Origin: Pseudomonas cremoricolorata
GTDB lineage: Bacteria; Pseudomonadota; Gammaproteobacteria; Pseudomonadales; Pseudomonadaceae
NCBI RefSeq assembly: GCF_000759535.1
Contig: NZ_CP009455.1
Coordinates: 2,232,001 to 2,296,000 of the forward strand
Length of the DNA stretch: 64,000 bases
Reading direction: 5' to 3'
Shown: positions 44,842-58,207 of the stretch, piece after piece
Layout: every line of letters starts with the position of its first letter
Numbering within the stretch: the first letter of the stretch is position 1
Translations under genes and position numbers: made by a program
The notes under the pieces: model-generated
Told to the model about the DNA's origin: nothing
Databases searched by the model: none
Seen by the model: only the letters and a program-made list of their open reading frames with translations

Positions 44842-46052
44842 TGAGCAAGTTCATGGAGTGGATCGATGCACGCTTCCCCGCCACGAAGATGTGGGAAGAC
44901 CACCTGGCCAAATACTACGCACCGAAGAATTTCAACTTCCTGTATTTCTTCGGTTCGTTGGCGCTGTTGGTGCTGGTCAACCAGATCGTCACCGGTGTGT
45001 GGTTGACCATGAGTTTCACCCCTTCGGCCGAAGAGGCATTCGCCTCGGTCGAGTACATCATGCGTGACGTCGAATACGGCTGGATTCTGCGCTACCTGCA
45101 CTCCACCGGCGCGTCGGCATTCTTCATCGTCGTCTACCTGCATATGTTCCGCGGCCTGCTGTATGGCTCTTACCAAAAACCGCGCGAGCTGGTGTGGCTG
45201 TTCGGCATGCTGATCTACCTGGCGCTGATGGCCGAAGCGTTCATGGGCTACCTGCTGCCGTGGGGGCAGATGTCGTACTGGGGCGCCCAGGTGATCATCT
45301 CGCTGTTCGGCGCCATCCCCGTTATTGGTGACGACCTGACCCAGTGGATTCGCGGCGATTACCTGATCTCGGGTATCACCCTGAACCGCTTCTTCGCACT
45401 GCATGTCGTGGCGCTGCCAATCGTCATCCTCGGGCTGGTGGTGCTGCACATCCTGGCGTTGCATGAAGTGGGTTCGAACAACCCGGACGGTATCGATATC
45501 AAGAAGCACAAGGATGAAAACGGTATTCCGCTCGACGGCATTCCTTTCCATCCCTACTACACCGTCAAGGACATCGTCGGTGTTGTGGTCTTCCTCTTCG
45601 TGTTCTGCTCGGTGGTGTTCTTCTTCCCGGAAATGGGTGGCTATTTCCTCGAAAAGCCCAACTTTGAGCAAGCCAACGCGTTCAAGACACCTGAGCACAT
45701 TGCGCCGGTCTGGTACTTCACCCCGTTCTACGCAATTCTGCGCGCCGTGCCAGACAAACTGATGGGTGTGATCGCCATGGGCGCAGCCATCGCGGTGCTG
45801 TTCGTTCTGCCCTGGCTGGACCGCAGTCCGGTGCGCTCGATGCGTTACAAGGGCTGGTTGAGCAAGGTCTTCCTGCTGGTGTTCTGTGTGTCCTTCGTGA
45901 TTCTGGGCGTCCTCGGGGTATTGGCGCCGACGACGGGAAGGACCTTGCTCTCGCAGATCTGCACCTTCCTGTACTTCGCCTACTTCCTGCTGATGCCGTT
46001 CTACACCCGGCTCGAAAAGACAAAACCGGTTCCGGAAAGGGTGACTGGCTGA
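44838..46052 (+). CDS. petB: cytochrome b subunit of bc1 complex
   Basis: The 404-residue protein has eight to nine membrane helices. Haem-binding histidines lie in the second and fourth helices (near LRYLHSTGASAFFIVVYLHMFRG and NRFFALHVVALPIVILGLVVLHILALH). The quinol site motif is PEW-like (here HIAPVWYF near residue 292). It oxidises ubiquinol and moves protons. It overlaps petA by four bases and petC by one base, so all three are translated together. The start can be the first or second of two adjacent ATGs. Confidence 0.96.
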   Translation: MMSKFMEWIDARFPATKMWEDHLAKYYAPKNFNFLYFFGSLALLVLVNQIVTGVWLTMSFTPSAEEAFASVEYIMRDVEYGWILRYLHSTGASAFFIVVYLHMFRGLLYGSYQKPRELVWLFGMLIYLALMAEAFMGYLLPWGQMSYWGAQVIISLFGAIPVIGDDLTQWIRGDYLISGITLNRFFALHVVALPIVILGLVVLHILALHEVGSNNPDGIDIKKHKDENGIPLDGIPFHPYYTVKDIVGVVVFLFVFCSVVFFFPEMGGYFLEKPNFEQANAFKTPEHIAPVWYFTPFYAILRAVPDKLMGVIAMGAAIAVLFVLPWLDRSPVRSMRYKGWLSKVFLLVFCVSFVILGVLGVLAPTTGRTLLSQICTFLYFAYFLLMPFYTRLEKTKPVPERVTG

Positions 46053-46831
46053 TGAAAAAGCTGATTGCTGTACTGTTATTGGCCGTGATGCCTACCTTCG
46101 TGCTGGCCGCTGAACATGGCGTTGAACTGGACAAGGTCGATATCGACCTGGCCGACAAGCCTGCCTTGCAAGATGGGGCCCGTACCTTCGCCAACTATTG
46201 CATGGGCTGTCACAGTGCCAAGTTCCAGCGCTACGAGCGAGTGGCTGACGACCTGGGTATTCCCCACGACGTGATGCTCGACAACCTGGTGTTCACCGGT
46301 GCCAAGATCGGCGACCACATGAAGATCGGCATGCAGCCCCAGGATGCCAAGACCTGGTTCGGCGCCGCGCCCCCAGACCTCACCCTGGTCGCGAGGGTGC
46401 GTGGCGAAGACTGGCTCTACAGCTACCTGCGCAGCTTCTACGCAGATCCTTCGCGCCCCTATGGCGTCAACAACAAAGTGTTCCCCAACGTCGGTATGCC
46501 CAATGTGCTGGTCGGGCTGCAGGGCAATCAGGTGATTGGCTGCAAGCAGGTGCAGACGGTGGTCGATGGCAAGAAGCAGTTCGATCCGTTGACCGGCAGC
46601 CCGTTGACCCATGAAGCGTGCGATCAGCTGACCGTCGAGCCGAATTCCGGTACCCTGACGACCGAGCAGTTCGACGAGAAGGTCAAGAATCTCGTGGCTT
46701 TCCTGGCCTACTCGGCCAACCCAGTCAAGCTGGAGAGTCAGCGCATCGGCACCTACGTGTTGCTGTACTTGGCGTTCTTCTTCGTGTTCGCTTACTTGCT
46801 CAAGCGTGAATACTGGAAGGACGTGCACTGA
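46052..46831 (+). CDS. petC: cytochrome c1 subunit of bc1 complex
   Basis: The 259-residue protein has a signal peptide (about residues 1-20), the haem c site CMGCH (50-54), a methionine axial ligand region near residue 153 (NVGMPN) and a C-terminal anchor (about 232-252). It takes electrons from the Rieske protein and gives them to soluble cytochrome c. It is the last gene of petABC and is followed by a long terminator hairpin. Confidence 0.97.
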   Translation: MKKLIAVLLLAVMPTFVLAAEHGVELDKVDIDLADKPALQDGARTFANYCMGCHSAKFQRYERVADDLGIPHDVMLDNLVFTGAKIGDHMKIGMQPQDAKTWFGAAPPDLTLVARVRGEDWLYSYLRSFYADPSRPYGVNNKVFPNVGMPNVLVGLQGNQVIGCKQVQTVVDGKKQFDPLTGSPLTHEACDQLTVEPNSGTLTTEQFDEKVKNLVAFLAYSANPVKLESQRIGTYVLLYLAFFFVFAYLLKREYWKDVH

Positions 46832-46855
46832 CCTCACAGTCACTTCTGGAGGTTG

Positions 46856-46905
46856 AACGCGCCCCGCGGCGTCCTGGTCCTGACCAGTACGCCGCGGGGC
46901 GCGTT
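46856..46905 (+). terminator. long hairpin terminator after petC
   Basis: AACGCGCCCCGCGGCGT and ACGCCGCGGGGCGCGTTT form a 17-base stem around a 16-base loop that itself holds CTGGTC/GACCAG, followed by a T-rich stretch. Confidence 0.85.
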
Positions 46906-46949
46906 TGCGTTTATGGTTTTATCCGCATTGCGATGCGAGGAGGCACTTC

Positions 46950-47573
46950 ATGGCGGTGACCAATCGGTTGGCCTGCTACTCGGACCCGGCTGATCACTAC
47001 TCACATCGGGTTCGCCTTGTGCTCGCGGAGAAAGGCGTCAATGTGCAGATCATCGATGTCGATGTCGCGCGCATACCGCCCAAGCTGGCGGAAGTGAATC
47101 CCTACGCCAGCCTGCCGACCCTGGTCGATCGGGACCTGGCTTTGTATGAGCCTTCGGTGATCATGGAATACCTCGAAGAGCGTTACCCACATCCGCCGCT
47201 CATGCCGGTGTATCCGGTAGCGCGTGGAAATACCCGTTTGCTCATGCACAGGATTCAACGAGACTGGTGTTCGCTGGCTGATGTGATTCTCGATGCGCGC
47301 AACGCTGAGGCGGCCCGTGACGAGGCGCGCAAGGCCCTGCGTGAGAGCCTGATCGGCGTGTCGGCCCTGTTCGGCGAATTCGCCTGCTTCATGAGCGAGG
47401 AGCAAAGCCTGGTCGACTGCTGTCTATTGCCCATACTATGGCGATTGCCGACCATGGGTATCGAATTACCGCGGCAGGCAAAGCCGCTGCTGGATTACAT
47501 GGAGCGACAGTTCGCCCGTCCTTCTTTCCAGACGAGCCTGTCATCCGTTGAACGCGAAATACGCAATAGTTAA
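46950..47573 (+). CDS. sspA: stringent starvation protein A
   Basis: The 207-residue protein has a glutathione S-transferase fold: a thioredoxin-like half (residues 1-80, with [14 protein letters not shown] and [26 protein letters not shown]) and a helical half. SspA binds RNA polymerase and controls stress and virulence genes. The ATG at 46950 has AGGAGG six bases upstream; the longer frame to 46905 is not supported. sspB follows after ten bases. Confidence 0.94.
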   Translation: MAVTNRLACYSDPADHYSHRVRLVLAEKGVNVQIIDVDVARIPPKLAEVNPYASLPTLVDRDLALYEPSVIMEYLEERYPHPPLMPVYPVARGNTRLLMHRIQRDWCSLADVILDARNAEAARDEARKALRESLIGVSALFGEFACFMSEEQSLVDCCLLPILWRLPTMGIELPRQAKPLLDYMERQFARPSFQTSLSSVEREIRNS

Positions 47574-47583
47574 GGAGCCGGTG

Positions 47584-48009
47584 ATGAACTCCAGTCGCCC
47601 CTATCTGGTAAGAGCGCTGTACGAGTGGATCGTCGACAACGATTGCACGCCCCACATGCTGGTGAACGCCGAATATCCGGCGGTCCAGGTACCCGACGGT
47701 TTTGCCAGTGATGGTCAGATCGTCCTCAACATATCGCCAAGCGCTGTGCGAAACCTGCACATGGATAATGACGCGGTGAGTTTCGAAGGCCGTTTCGGCG
47801 GCGTTGCCCACAGCCTGTATGTGCCCAGTGGCGCTATTCTGGGCATCTACGCTCGGGAAAACGGTCAGGGCATGGTCTTCGAGCTGGAGCCGGTGGATGA
47901 AGGCGATGAGCTGCTGGACGCTGAAGACATCGATGGCGATGACTCGCCGGACGACGGTGGGCAGCCGCCACGGCCCAGCGGTCGGCCGAGTCTGAAGGTG
48001 GTCAAGTAA
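47584..48009 (+). CDS. sspB: ClpXP adaptor SspB
   Basis: The 141-residue protein has the SspB fold start SRPYLVRALYEWIVDNDCTPHMLVNA and FEGRFGG near residue 61. An acidic linker follows and a C-terminal LKVVK-like ClpX-binding tail. SspB brings ssrA-tagged peptides to ClpXP. The ATG at 47584 has AAGGAG upstream. It is co-transcribed with sspA and followed by a terminator. Confidence 0.94.
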   Translation: MNSSRPYLVRALYEWIVDNDCTPHMLVNAEYPAVQVPDGFASDGQIVLNISPSAVRNLHMDNDAVSFEGRFGGVAHSLYVPSGAILGIYARENGQGMVFELEPVDEGDELLDAEDIDGDDSPDDGGQPPRPSGRPSLKVVK

Positions 48010-48011
48010 CT

Positions 48012-48041
48012 AAAAAGGCGATCCTGAAGGATCGCCTTTTT
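48012..48041 (+). terminator. intrinsic terminator of sspAB
   Basis: AAAAAGGCGATCC-TGA-AGGATCGCCTTTTT, directly after the sspB stop and before the convergent dolP gene; it could act both ways. Confidence 0.92.
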
Positions 48042-48059
48042 ATTGAATGCCGCGCTGGT

Positions 48060-49315
<1,256 letters not shown>

Positions 49316-49684
49316 TCAGCAGTCGAAGGCGTTTTTCAGCCATTGCAAGGGTTCGCCGGCGTGGTCACTGCCTTGAAGCGCGACGACATCGAAGCGACAG
49401 GGGTGATTGGCCCAGCAGGCGTGCCGTTGCAGAAACACCGTAGCGGCAAGCGCAAGTCGCTGTTGCTTGCGGTAATCGACACTACCTGCGGCGCCGCCGA
49501 AGCTGGCGTGCAACCGGTAGCGGACTTCGACGAATACTACTGTATTGGCGTCGAGCATGACCAGATCAAGCTCGCCGCCACGGCATCGCCAGTTGCGCGC
49601 AATCAGGGTCAGGCCAAGTCCCTGAAGGTGTTCGAGGACATGATCTTCGGCCATCCTGCCGGCGCGTGCTGGCGATGCGCTCAT
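49316..49684 (-). CDS. yraN: YraN family (UPF0102) nuclease-like protein
   Basis: The 122-residue protein has AEDHVLEHLQGLGLTLIARNWRCRGGELDLVMLDANTVVFVEVRYR, the UPF0102 pattern that resembles a restriction-endonuclease-like fold (E-x(n)-D-x(n)-E-V-K, here with VEVR). The function is unknown. The ATG at 49684 (MSASPARAG) overlaps the lpoA stop by one base; the longer frame to 49738 lies inside lpoA and is not supported. Confidence 0.9.
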   Translation of the reverse strand: MSASPARAGRMAEDHVLEHLQGLGLTLIARNWRCRGGELDLVMLDANTVVFVEVRYRLHASFGGAAGSVDYRKQQRLALAATVFLQRHACWANHPCRFDVVALQGSDHAGEPLQWLKNAFDC

Positions 49685-51498
49685 CAGCGCGGCGTATCGG
49701 GCAGACGCTTGACCTGACCGCTGGCAAACTCGGCCCATGGCAACTGGCGTTCGATGCGCTGGCTCTGGTTGATGCTCAAACTGCCGGACAAGCCTTCGAT
49801 ACGACTGTCAGGCAAAGCCTTGAGCTGGCCGAGGCGAGGGGCCAGGCCATAGGCATCGACGCCCATGGCATACAGTCGGCCCAGGCTTCCAGCGGCCTGT
49901 GGCCACTGTTGAACGACCTGCTGACGAAGCGGGTTGTTGCTGTCGAGCAGCCATGGTGTCTCACAGAAACGAATGCCGTTCATGTCGTTGTACTGATTGA
50001 CGTCACCGCTGGCACTGTAGAGGTTGGACGTGGCGTACACCGGAAGATCGCCCGCGTACTGGAAGTTCAGTGTGGGCTTGATCTGCTGGGCCTGCTGTGG
50101 GGTCGCTGCAAGGAACAGGAAGTCACTGTCCTGGCGGCGCGAAGGTTGCGCGGCGACATCGCCGCCTACGGTTTCCTGCAGGCTCTTGGCTCGGCCTTCG
50201 CTCTGGCGCAGCTTCAACAGATCGGCGATCTGCTGGGCCAGGGCGACGGGCTGGGCGATACGCTCTGCGGCCAGAAGCGTGCCGCCGTTGCTTTCCCAAT
50301 CCTGGCGGAAGGCAGCCAGGACGCGATCACCCCACTCGCCGCTCGGCACCATGGCCACAGCGCGGACCAGCCCGTCGGCACGGGCACGGCGCGATACTTC
50401 GCGGGCTTCATCCTCGGCGGCCAGGCCGAACTGGAACAACTGGGGCGGCGCTTTCTGGCCTGCGTCGGCGTAGTTCATCGCCAGCGTGGGAAGGGGTAGT
50501 TGCGCCATCGCGGCCAGTTGCTTGACCAGCGGCTTTTCCAGCGGACCGACGACCATCTGCGCGCCGGCGGCCTGGGCCTGACGGTAGAAGTCGTCCAGCG
50601 AGGTGATTTTCGAGCTGTCGTACACCTGTATGTCAGGTGTCGGCTGGCCTGACTGCTGGGCTTGCAGGTGGGCAGCCATGAACCCGTCACGCAGGGCGCG
50701 GGCCACATTGGCGAGCGGGCCTTCCTGGGGCAGCAGCAGGGCGATTTTGGTCAGCGGTTCGCTGGTCAGCTCCTTGAGCTTGGCCAACGGCTCGGGCAGC
50801 TTGACCGCGGCAGGGTGATCGGGATTCTGCTTGCGCCAGGCGTCGATCGCCGCCTGCTGTTGTTCCAGGGTGCCGGCACGTTTGAGCGCCAGTGCCAGGC
50901 TGGTCCAGCCCGACACGACAGGATTGGCGGCAGGCTGCAGCTGCTCGGCGGGCAGCGCGGCAACCAGGGCCCAGATGGTGTTCTGGTTGGCATCAGCGGC
51001 CTGGCCGCTGAGCAGTGGCGCGAGCAGCACGCGCTGCTCGACGGCGGCAAGTTGCTGACCATCGGCCTCCAATGCGGCGCTGTGGACCGTGTACGTGCGC
51101 ACTTGCTGCGCCTCGGGCAGTTCGCCCAGGCGTTGCAGGCTAGGGTGCTGCAATGCCTTCAGCGCGGCCTTGGGCTGATTGCGGTTCATGGCCAGCTCGG
51201 CGGCCAGGGTGCTGGCGAACACTTGCTGGGCAGGTTTCAGCGCATCGAGCGAGACCTGCTCGAGAATGCGTGCCGCACGGGGTAGATCCTTTTGCTGGTA
51301 AGCCATGTCCGCGGCGCTCAGACGCAGCGAAGCCGCCTCGGCTGCAGACTTGCTGGAGTCGGCGCGCTCGAGCAGTTGCTCGATGCTGGCGTCCGGCGTG
51401 CGCGGCAGTTCGCCCAGGCTGGATGAGGGCGAGCTGGCGCACGCTGCGAGCAGTGCAGCGAGGCAGAAGGCTGAGAACAGCCGCAGGCAAGCGGTCAT
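49684..51498 (-). CDS. lpoA: penicillin-binding protein activator LpoA
   Basis: The 604-residue lipoprotein has a signal with lipobox LAAC (Cys20), an N-terminal helical repeat domain (about 40-255) and a periplasmic-binding-like C-terminal domain (about 265-600, starting TKIALLLPQEGPLANVARALRDGFMAA). LpoA sits in the outer membrane and activates PBP1a for peptidoglycan synthesis. It is the first gene of the minus-strand operon and diverges from rsmI. Confidence 0.92.
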   Translation of the reverse strand: MTACLRLFSAFCLAALLAACASSPSSSLGELPRTPDASIEQLLERADSSKSAAEAASLRLSAADMAYQQKDLPRAARILEQVSLDALKPAQQVFASTLAAELAMNRNQPKAALKALQHPSLQRLGELPEAQQVRTYTVHSAALEADGQQLAAVEQRVLLAPLLSGQAADANQNTIWALVAALPAEQLQPAANPVVSGWTSLALALKRAGTLEQQQAAIDAWRKQNPDHPAAVKLPEPLAKLKELTSEPLTKIALLLPQEGPLANVARALRDGFMAAHLQAQQSGQPTPDIQVYDSSKITSLDDFYRQAQAAGAQMVVGPLEKPLVKQLAAMAQLPLPTLAMNYADAGQKAPPQLFQFGLAAEDEAREVSRRARADGLVRAVAMVPSGEWGDRVLAAFRQDWESNGGTLLAAERIAQPVALAQQIADLLKLRQSEGRAKSLQETVGGDVAAQPSRRQDSDFLFLAATPQQAQQIKPTLNFQYAGDLPVYATSNLYSASGDVNQYNDMNGIRFCETPWLLDSNNPLRQQVVQQWPQAAGSLGRLYAMGVDAYGLAPRLGQLKALPDSRIEGLSGSLSINQSQRIERQLPWAEFASGQVKRLPDTPR

Positions 51499-51684
51499 GG
51501 AAGGGTCCTGTTACGAGGTCAAGGTGGAAGCGATTGTACCCAAGCACCCGCCGCGGCGCGATGCTACCGGCGCTGACGCCTTACTATAGGTCGGCCTGGG
51601 TATTTCGCGGCTGAAGATCGTTGCTCGTCATTACCGGCGCTCGGGCTACAATGCCCGCTTTGATCTGGATGAGCAGGTGTTTGA

Positions 51685-52560
51685 GTGACTGACGATGCAG
51701 GGGTTCCCAAGTCCGCCAAGGGCAGGTTGTACGTGGTGGCCACACCCATCGGCAACCTCGATGACGTGAGTGCGCGGGCCCTGAAGGTGCTGGCTGACGT
51801 CGCGCTCATCGCTGCCGAGGACACTCGGCATTCGATTCGTCTGATGCAGCATTTCGGTATCACCACTGCGCTGGCGGCCTGCCATGAACACAACGAACGC
51901 GATGAAGGCGGGCGCTTCCTGGGGCGTTTGCTGGCAGGGGATGACGTGGCACTGGTGTCCGATGCCGGCACGCCGCTGATCAGCGACCCTGGCTATCACC
52001 TGGTGCGCCAGGCCCGTGCTGCCGGTATCGAAGTGGTGCCTGTGCCGGGTGCCTGTGCATTGATCGCGGCGCTCTCGGCTGCCGGCCTGCCGTCTGATCG
52101 CTTCATCTTCGAAGGCTTCCTGCCGGCCAAGGCGGTGGCGCGTCGCGGGCGTCTGGGCCAGCTCAAGGAAGAGCCGCGCACCCTGATCTTCTATGAGGCG
52201 CCGCACCGGATTCTGGAATGCCTGGAAGACATGCGCAGCGTCTTTGGCGAGGACCGGCCGGCGGTGCTGGCACGGGAAATCAGCAAGACGTTCGAAACCA
52301 TCAAGAGCCTGCCGCTCGATCAGCTGTGCAGTTTCGTCGCAGGCGACAGTAATCAGCAACGCGGGGAGTGCGTGGTGCTGGTGGGCGGGTGGGTCGCGCC
52401 CGTGGGCGATGAGCAGATAGACAGTGAAGCGCAGCGCGTGCTTGGCCTGCTGCTGGCGGAAATGCCGCTCAAGAAAGCCGCTGCACTGGCCGCTGAAATC
52501 ACTGGAGTGCGCAAGAACTTGCTCTACCAGTTCGCTCTGGAACTGCAAAAAGACAAGTAG
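51685..52560 (+). CDS. rsmI: 16S rRNA (cytidine1402-2'-O)-methyltransferase RsmI
   Basis: The 291-residue tetrapyrrole-methylase-fold protein has LYVVATPIGNLDDVSARAL near residue 14, EDTRHS near 50, VSDAGTPLISDPGY near 92 and FEGFLPAK near 140. It methylates C1402 of 16S rRNA, the same nucleotide also modified by RsmH. The start is the GTG at 51685. It lies just upstream of the RNase P RNA gene. Confidence 0.94.
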   Translation: MTDDAGVPKSAKGRLYVVATPIGNLDDVSARALKVLADVALIAAEDTRHSIRLMQHFGITTALAACHEHNERDEGGRFLGRLLAGDDVALVSDAGTPLISDPGYHLVRQARAAGIEVVPVPGACALIAALSAAGLPSDRFIFEGFLPAKAVARRGRLGQLKEEPRTLIFYEAPHRILECLEDMRSVFGEDRPAVLAREISKTFETIKSLPLDQLCSFVAGDSNQQRGECVVLVGGWVAPVGDEQIDSEAQRVLGLLLAEMPLKKAAALAAEITGVRKNLLYQFALELQKDK

Positions 52561-52590
52561 TGGCATTACGATATTGTTTAACGATGTTGC

Positions 52591-52619
52591 TTGTTCTTGA
52601 GCGGCGCTGCCGTTACCCT
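52591..52619 (+). promoter_or_regulatory. possible rnpB promoter
   Basis: TTGTTC (52591-52596) and TACCCT (52614-52619) with a 17-base spacer end eight bases before the RNase P RNA. The -10 match is weak. Confidence 0.4.
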
Positions 52620-52626
52620 TGGCGGC

Positions 52627-52986
52627 GGAGAGTCGGTTGGACAGTCGCTGCCTTCTTTTGTTCCGCAAAAGAGGGGGGAGGAAAGTCCGGGCTCCGCAGG
52701 GCAGAGTGCCAGGTAACGCCTGGGAGGCGCGAGCCTACGGAAAGTGCCACAGAAAATAACCGCCTAAGCGCTTCGGCGCCGGTAAGGGTGAAAAGGTGCG
52801 GTAAGAGCGCACCGCACGTCTGGCAACAGTTCGTGGCTAGGTAAACCCCACTCGGAGCAAGACCAAATAGGGTTCCTTAAGGCGTGGCCCGCGTCGGAAC
52901 CGGGTAGGTTGCTAAAGGCGTCCAGTGATGGCCGTCGTAGAGGAATGACTGTCCTCGACAGAACCCGGCTTACAGACCGACTCTCC
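52627..52986 (+). ncRNA. rnpB: RNase P RNA (class A)
   Basis: The 360-base gene is bounded by GGAGAGTCGG and CCGACTCTCC, which form the P1 stem. Inside are the conserved GAGGAAAGTCCGGGCTCC (CR-I), AGGGTGAAAAGG, and the CR-V region with ACAGAACCCGGCTTACAG. It is the catalytic RNA that removes 5' leaders from tRNA precursors. Its place between rsmI and mraZ is the usual one for Pseudomonas. Confidence 0.97.
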
Positions 52987-53192
52987 ACCTCATTTCCCTC
53001 GCTTGCAAACCATGGCAGAAGCCCTCTGCTAATGCCGAAAAAATCTTAGTCTTAATAAACAACATTAACTATGCGCTGTAGGCGTATGAGTTGTGTTGCT
53101 TTTTAAGATCCGTTGCCTCCCCCTGTGCTTCTTCCCTCTTCTTTTTGTGCGCTAAATCGCCTTGCTCTAAGGGTTTTCCGCGTGAACGTGCC

Positions 53193-53222
53193 TTGACGGT
53201 GCAGCGGGCGGATTCCTATAGT
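53193..53222 (+). promoter_or_regulatory. mraZ (dcw) promoter
   Basis: TTGACG (53193-53198) and TATAGT (53217-53222) are separated by 18 bases. The predicted start near 53229 lies just before the three MraZ boxes. Confidence 0.75.
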
Positions 53223-53230
53223 GTGCGCGA

Positions 53231-53255
53231 GTGGCGAAAAGTGGGAGTAAGTGGG
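53231..53255 (+). promoter_or_regulatory. three MraZ-type boxes with ten-base spacing
   Basis: GTGGC, GTGGG and GTGGG start at 53231, 53241 and 53251, each followed by five bases, the spacing known for MraZ repeats. MraZ bound here would block the start of the division cluster transcript. Confidence 0.75.
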
Positions 53256-53297
53256 TTTTTTGCCACCATCTAGCCAACATTTTGGGGAATCACAGTC

Positions 53298-53753
53298 GTG
53301 TTTCGCGGAGCCAACGCCGTCAGCCTGGATGCCAAAGGCAGGCTCGCCATGCCGAGTCGGTATCGCGACGAGCTGGATTCGCGTTGCAACGGCCAACTGA
53401 TCGTCACGATCGACGCCGTAGACAAGTGTTTGTGCGTCTACCCGCTCGATGAGTGGGAGCAAATAGAAGCCAAGTTGCGCGCATTGCCGTCCTTGCGTGA
53501 AGAAAACCGCCGCCTTCAGCGCCTGCTGATCGGCAATGCGGTTGATCTGGAGCTCGATGGCAGTGGGCGCTTTCTCGTGCCGCCACGGCTGCGTGAGTAC
53601 GCCCAGCTGGACAAGAAAGCGATGCTGGTAGGGCAGCTGAACAAATTCCAGCTGTGGGATGAAGAGGCCTGGAACCTGGTTTCGGCCGCTGATCTTGCAG
53701 CTATTCAACAACCGGGCGCTGTGCCCGACGATTTGCGTGACCTGATCCTGTGA
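53298..53753 (+). CDS. mraZ: transcriptional regulator MraZ
   Basis: The 151-residue protein has two AbrB-like repeats with the DxxGR pattern ([17 protein letters not shown] near residue 9, [17 protein letters not shown] near 84). MraZ forms a ring-shaped oligomer and represses the dcw operon by binding GTGGG repeats upstream, which are present here. The start is the GTG at 53298. Its stop overlaps the rsmH start. Confidence 0.95.
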   Translation: MFRGANAVSLDAKGRLAMPSRYRDELDSRCNGQLIVTIDAVDKCLCVYPLDEWEQIEAKLRALPSLREENRRLQRLLIGNAVDLELDGSGRFLVPPRLREYAQLDKKAMLVGQLNKFQLWDEEAWNLVSAADLAAIQQPGAVPDDLRDLIL

Positions 53754-54693
53754 CTATAGATAGCGGCTTCAACCACATCACCGTGCTGCTCGACGAAGCT
53801 GTCGAGGCATTGGCCCTGCGCGACGAGGGTTGCTATCTCGATGGCACCTTCGGCCGGGGTGGGCATAGCCGCCTGATTCTCAGCAAGCTCGGAAGCGCCG
53901 GACGGCTCCTGGGCTTCGACAAGGACCCACAAGCGATTGCCACGGGGCAAGCGCTGGCGGCCGAAGACGGCCGCTTTGTCATTGTGCAGCGTAGTTTTGC
54001 CGAGCTGGCAGATGAAGTGTCCGCGCGCGGGCTCGATGGCCAGGTCTCCGGTGTTCTGCTCGACCTTGGTGTGTCATCGCCGCAGTTGGATGACCCTGAG
54101 CGCGGCTTCAGTTTTCTCAATGACGGCCCGCTGGACATGCGCATGAACCCCGATCAGGGCTTGAGCGCTGCCCAGTTCATCGCCAGTGCCGATGAAGAAG
54201 AAATCGCCCGGGTATTCAAAGAATACGGCGAAGAGCGCTTCGCCCGTCGCATGGCGCGGGCCGTGGTCCAGCGCCGCGAACAGCAGCCGTTCACCCGCAC
54301 TGCCGATTTGGCTGAAGTGCTCAAGGTCGCCAATCCGGCCTGGGAAAAGGGCAAGAACCCGGCAACCCGTGCGTTCCAGGGGCTGCGCATCCACGTCAAC
54401 AATGAGCTGGGCGATCTGGAAACCGGCCTGCAGGCAGCGTTCGATGCGCTGGAGGTTGGCGGTCGGCTGGTGGTCATCAGTTTCCATTCCCTCGAAGATC
54501 GCATCGTCAAGCTGTTCATGCGCAAGCTGGCCAAGGGCGAGGCCGACAACCTGCCGCGCAACCTGCCGGTGCAGCACAAAGTCTTCGAACCTTTGGCGCG
54601 GCTGATCGGCAAGGCCCAGTTCGCCTCCGAAGAGGAACTCAAGGCCAACCCACGGTCGCGCAGCGCGGTCATGCGGGTTGCGGAGAAACTCCG

Positions 54694-54697
<4 letters not shown>
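53750..54697 (+). CDS. rsmH: 16S rRNA (cytosine1402-N4)-methyltransferase RsmH
   Basis: The 315-residue enzyme has the start [13 protein letters not shown], the SAM site [16 protein letters not shown] near residue 26, [10 protein letters not shown] near 106 and [11 protein letters not shown] near 245. It methylates C1402 of 16S rRNA on N4. It begins with GTG overlapping mraZ (GTGA) and ends overlapping ftsL, so translation is coupled. Confidence 0.96.
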
Positions 54698-56719
<2,022 letters not shown>

Positions 56720-56720
<1 letters not shown>

Positions 56721-58207
56721 TGACGATGCCATTGAGCAAGCTTTTCGCCCACGCCAGCCGTGATCCTTTGATTCGCGAGCTGACCCTCGACAGCCGTCAG
56801 GTACGCCCGGGCGATCTGTTCCTGGCGGTGCCCGGCGCGCAGCTCGACGGTCGTCAGCACATCGCTGATGCGATGTCGCGTGGCGCTGCCGCTGTGGCCT
56901 ACGAGGAACAGGGCGCCACCGTGCTGCCGCTGACCGATATTCCGCTGATCCCTGTCAGAGGGTTGATCGCGCAGTTGTCGGAAATCGCCGGGCGTTTCTA
57001 CGGCGAGCCGAGCCGCCAGCTGGACATGGTCGGTGTCACCGGGACCAACGGCAAGACCAGCGTCACCCAACTGGTGGCGCAGGCACTCGACCTGCTGGGC
57101 CAGCGCTGCGGCCTGATCGGCACGCTGGGCACCGGTTTCCACGGTCATCTGCAAAGTGGTCGCCTGACCACCCCCGACCCGATCGCCGTGCAGTCCACCC
57201 TCAACGACCTGAAAAAGGCCGGTGCCCGGGCCGTGGCCATGGAAGTGTCTTCCCATGCCCTGGAGCAGGGGCGGGTTGCCGCGCTGGCCTTCGATATCGC
57301 CGTGCTGACCAACCTGTCGCGTGATCACCTCGATTACCACGGCAGCATGGAGGCCTACGCTGCCGCCAAGGCCAAGCTGTTCGCCTGGTCAGGCCTGCGT
57401 TGCCAGGTGCTGAATCTGGACGATGCCTTCGGTCGCGATCTGGCGGAGGCGTTCGCTGCACGACCAAGCACTGAATGCGTCGAAACCCGTCTGATCAGCT
57501 ACAGCCTGGAGCATCCCGAGGCTTCTCTTTATTGCCGCGAAGCGCTGTTCAGCGACGATGGCGTGCAAGCCGTGCTGGTCACTGCCCAGGGCGAGCGCAC
57601 GCTGCGCAGCCAGCTGCTTGGCCGTTTCAATCTGAGCAACGTGCTGGCTGCCGTGGCGACCTTGCTCGCCCTGGATTACACCCTGGATGAAATTCTTCGC
57701 GTGGTGCCGCAGCTGCAAGGGCCGGTAGGGCGCATGCAGCGTCTGGGTGGCGGCGACAAGCCGCTGGTGGTGGTCGACTACGCCCACACCCCGGACGCGC
57801 TGGAGAAAGTCCTCACCGCGCTGCGTCCCCATGCTCGCGGCCAGTTGCTGTGCCTGTTCGGCTGTGGCGGCGACCGCGACCGTGGCAAGCGGCCGCTGAT
57901 GGCGCAGGTGGCCGAGAGTCTGGCTGATCAGGTGCTGGTCACCGACGACAACCCGCGCGGTGAAGACCCTTTGCAGATCTTTGCCGATATTCGTCCCGGC
58001 TTCGCTCGTGCCAGTGAGGCGCTGTTCGTACCGGGCCGCGCCGCTGCCATTGCTCAGCTCATTGCCCATGCAGGTGTCGAGGACGTCGTCGTTCTGGCTG
58101 GCAAGGGCCATGAGGACTACCAGGAAATCGCCGGTCAGCGCCACGCGTTCTCTGACATTGTCGAGGCCGACAAGGCCCTTGCCGCCTGGGAGGTTCCCCA
58201 TGCTTGA
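56720..58207 (+). CDS. murE: UDP-MurNAc-tripeptide synthetase MurE
   Basis: The 495-residue ligase has the ATP loop GVTGTNGKTSVTQL near residue 107. The DNPR motif (in VTDDNPRGEDP near 412) is specific for meso-diaminopimelate. It adds meso-DAP to UDP-MurNAc-L-Ala-D-Glu in the cytoplasm. It overlaps the ftsI stop by one base and murF by eight bases. Confidence 0.96.

Larger units (their letters stand above)
52987..53297. other. leader region of the division cluster
   Basis: The 311 bases between rnpB and mraZ hold no gene. They contain an AT-rich stretch (about 53030-53105), a strong promoter (53193-53222) and the MraZ boxes (53231-53255). Confidence 0.7.
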
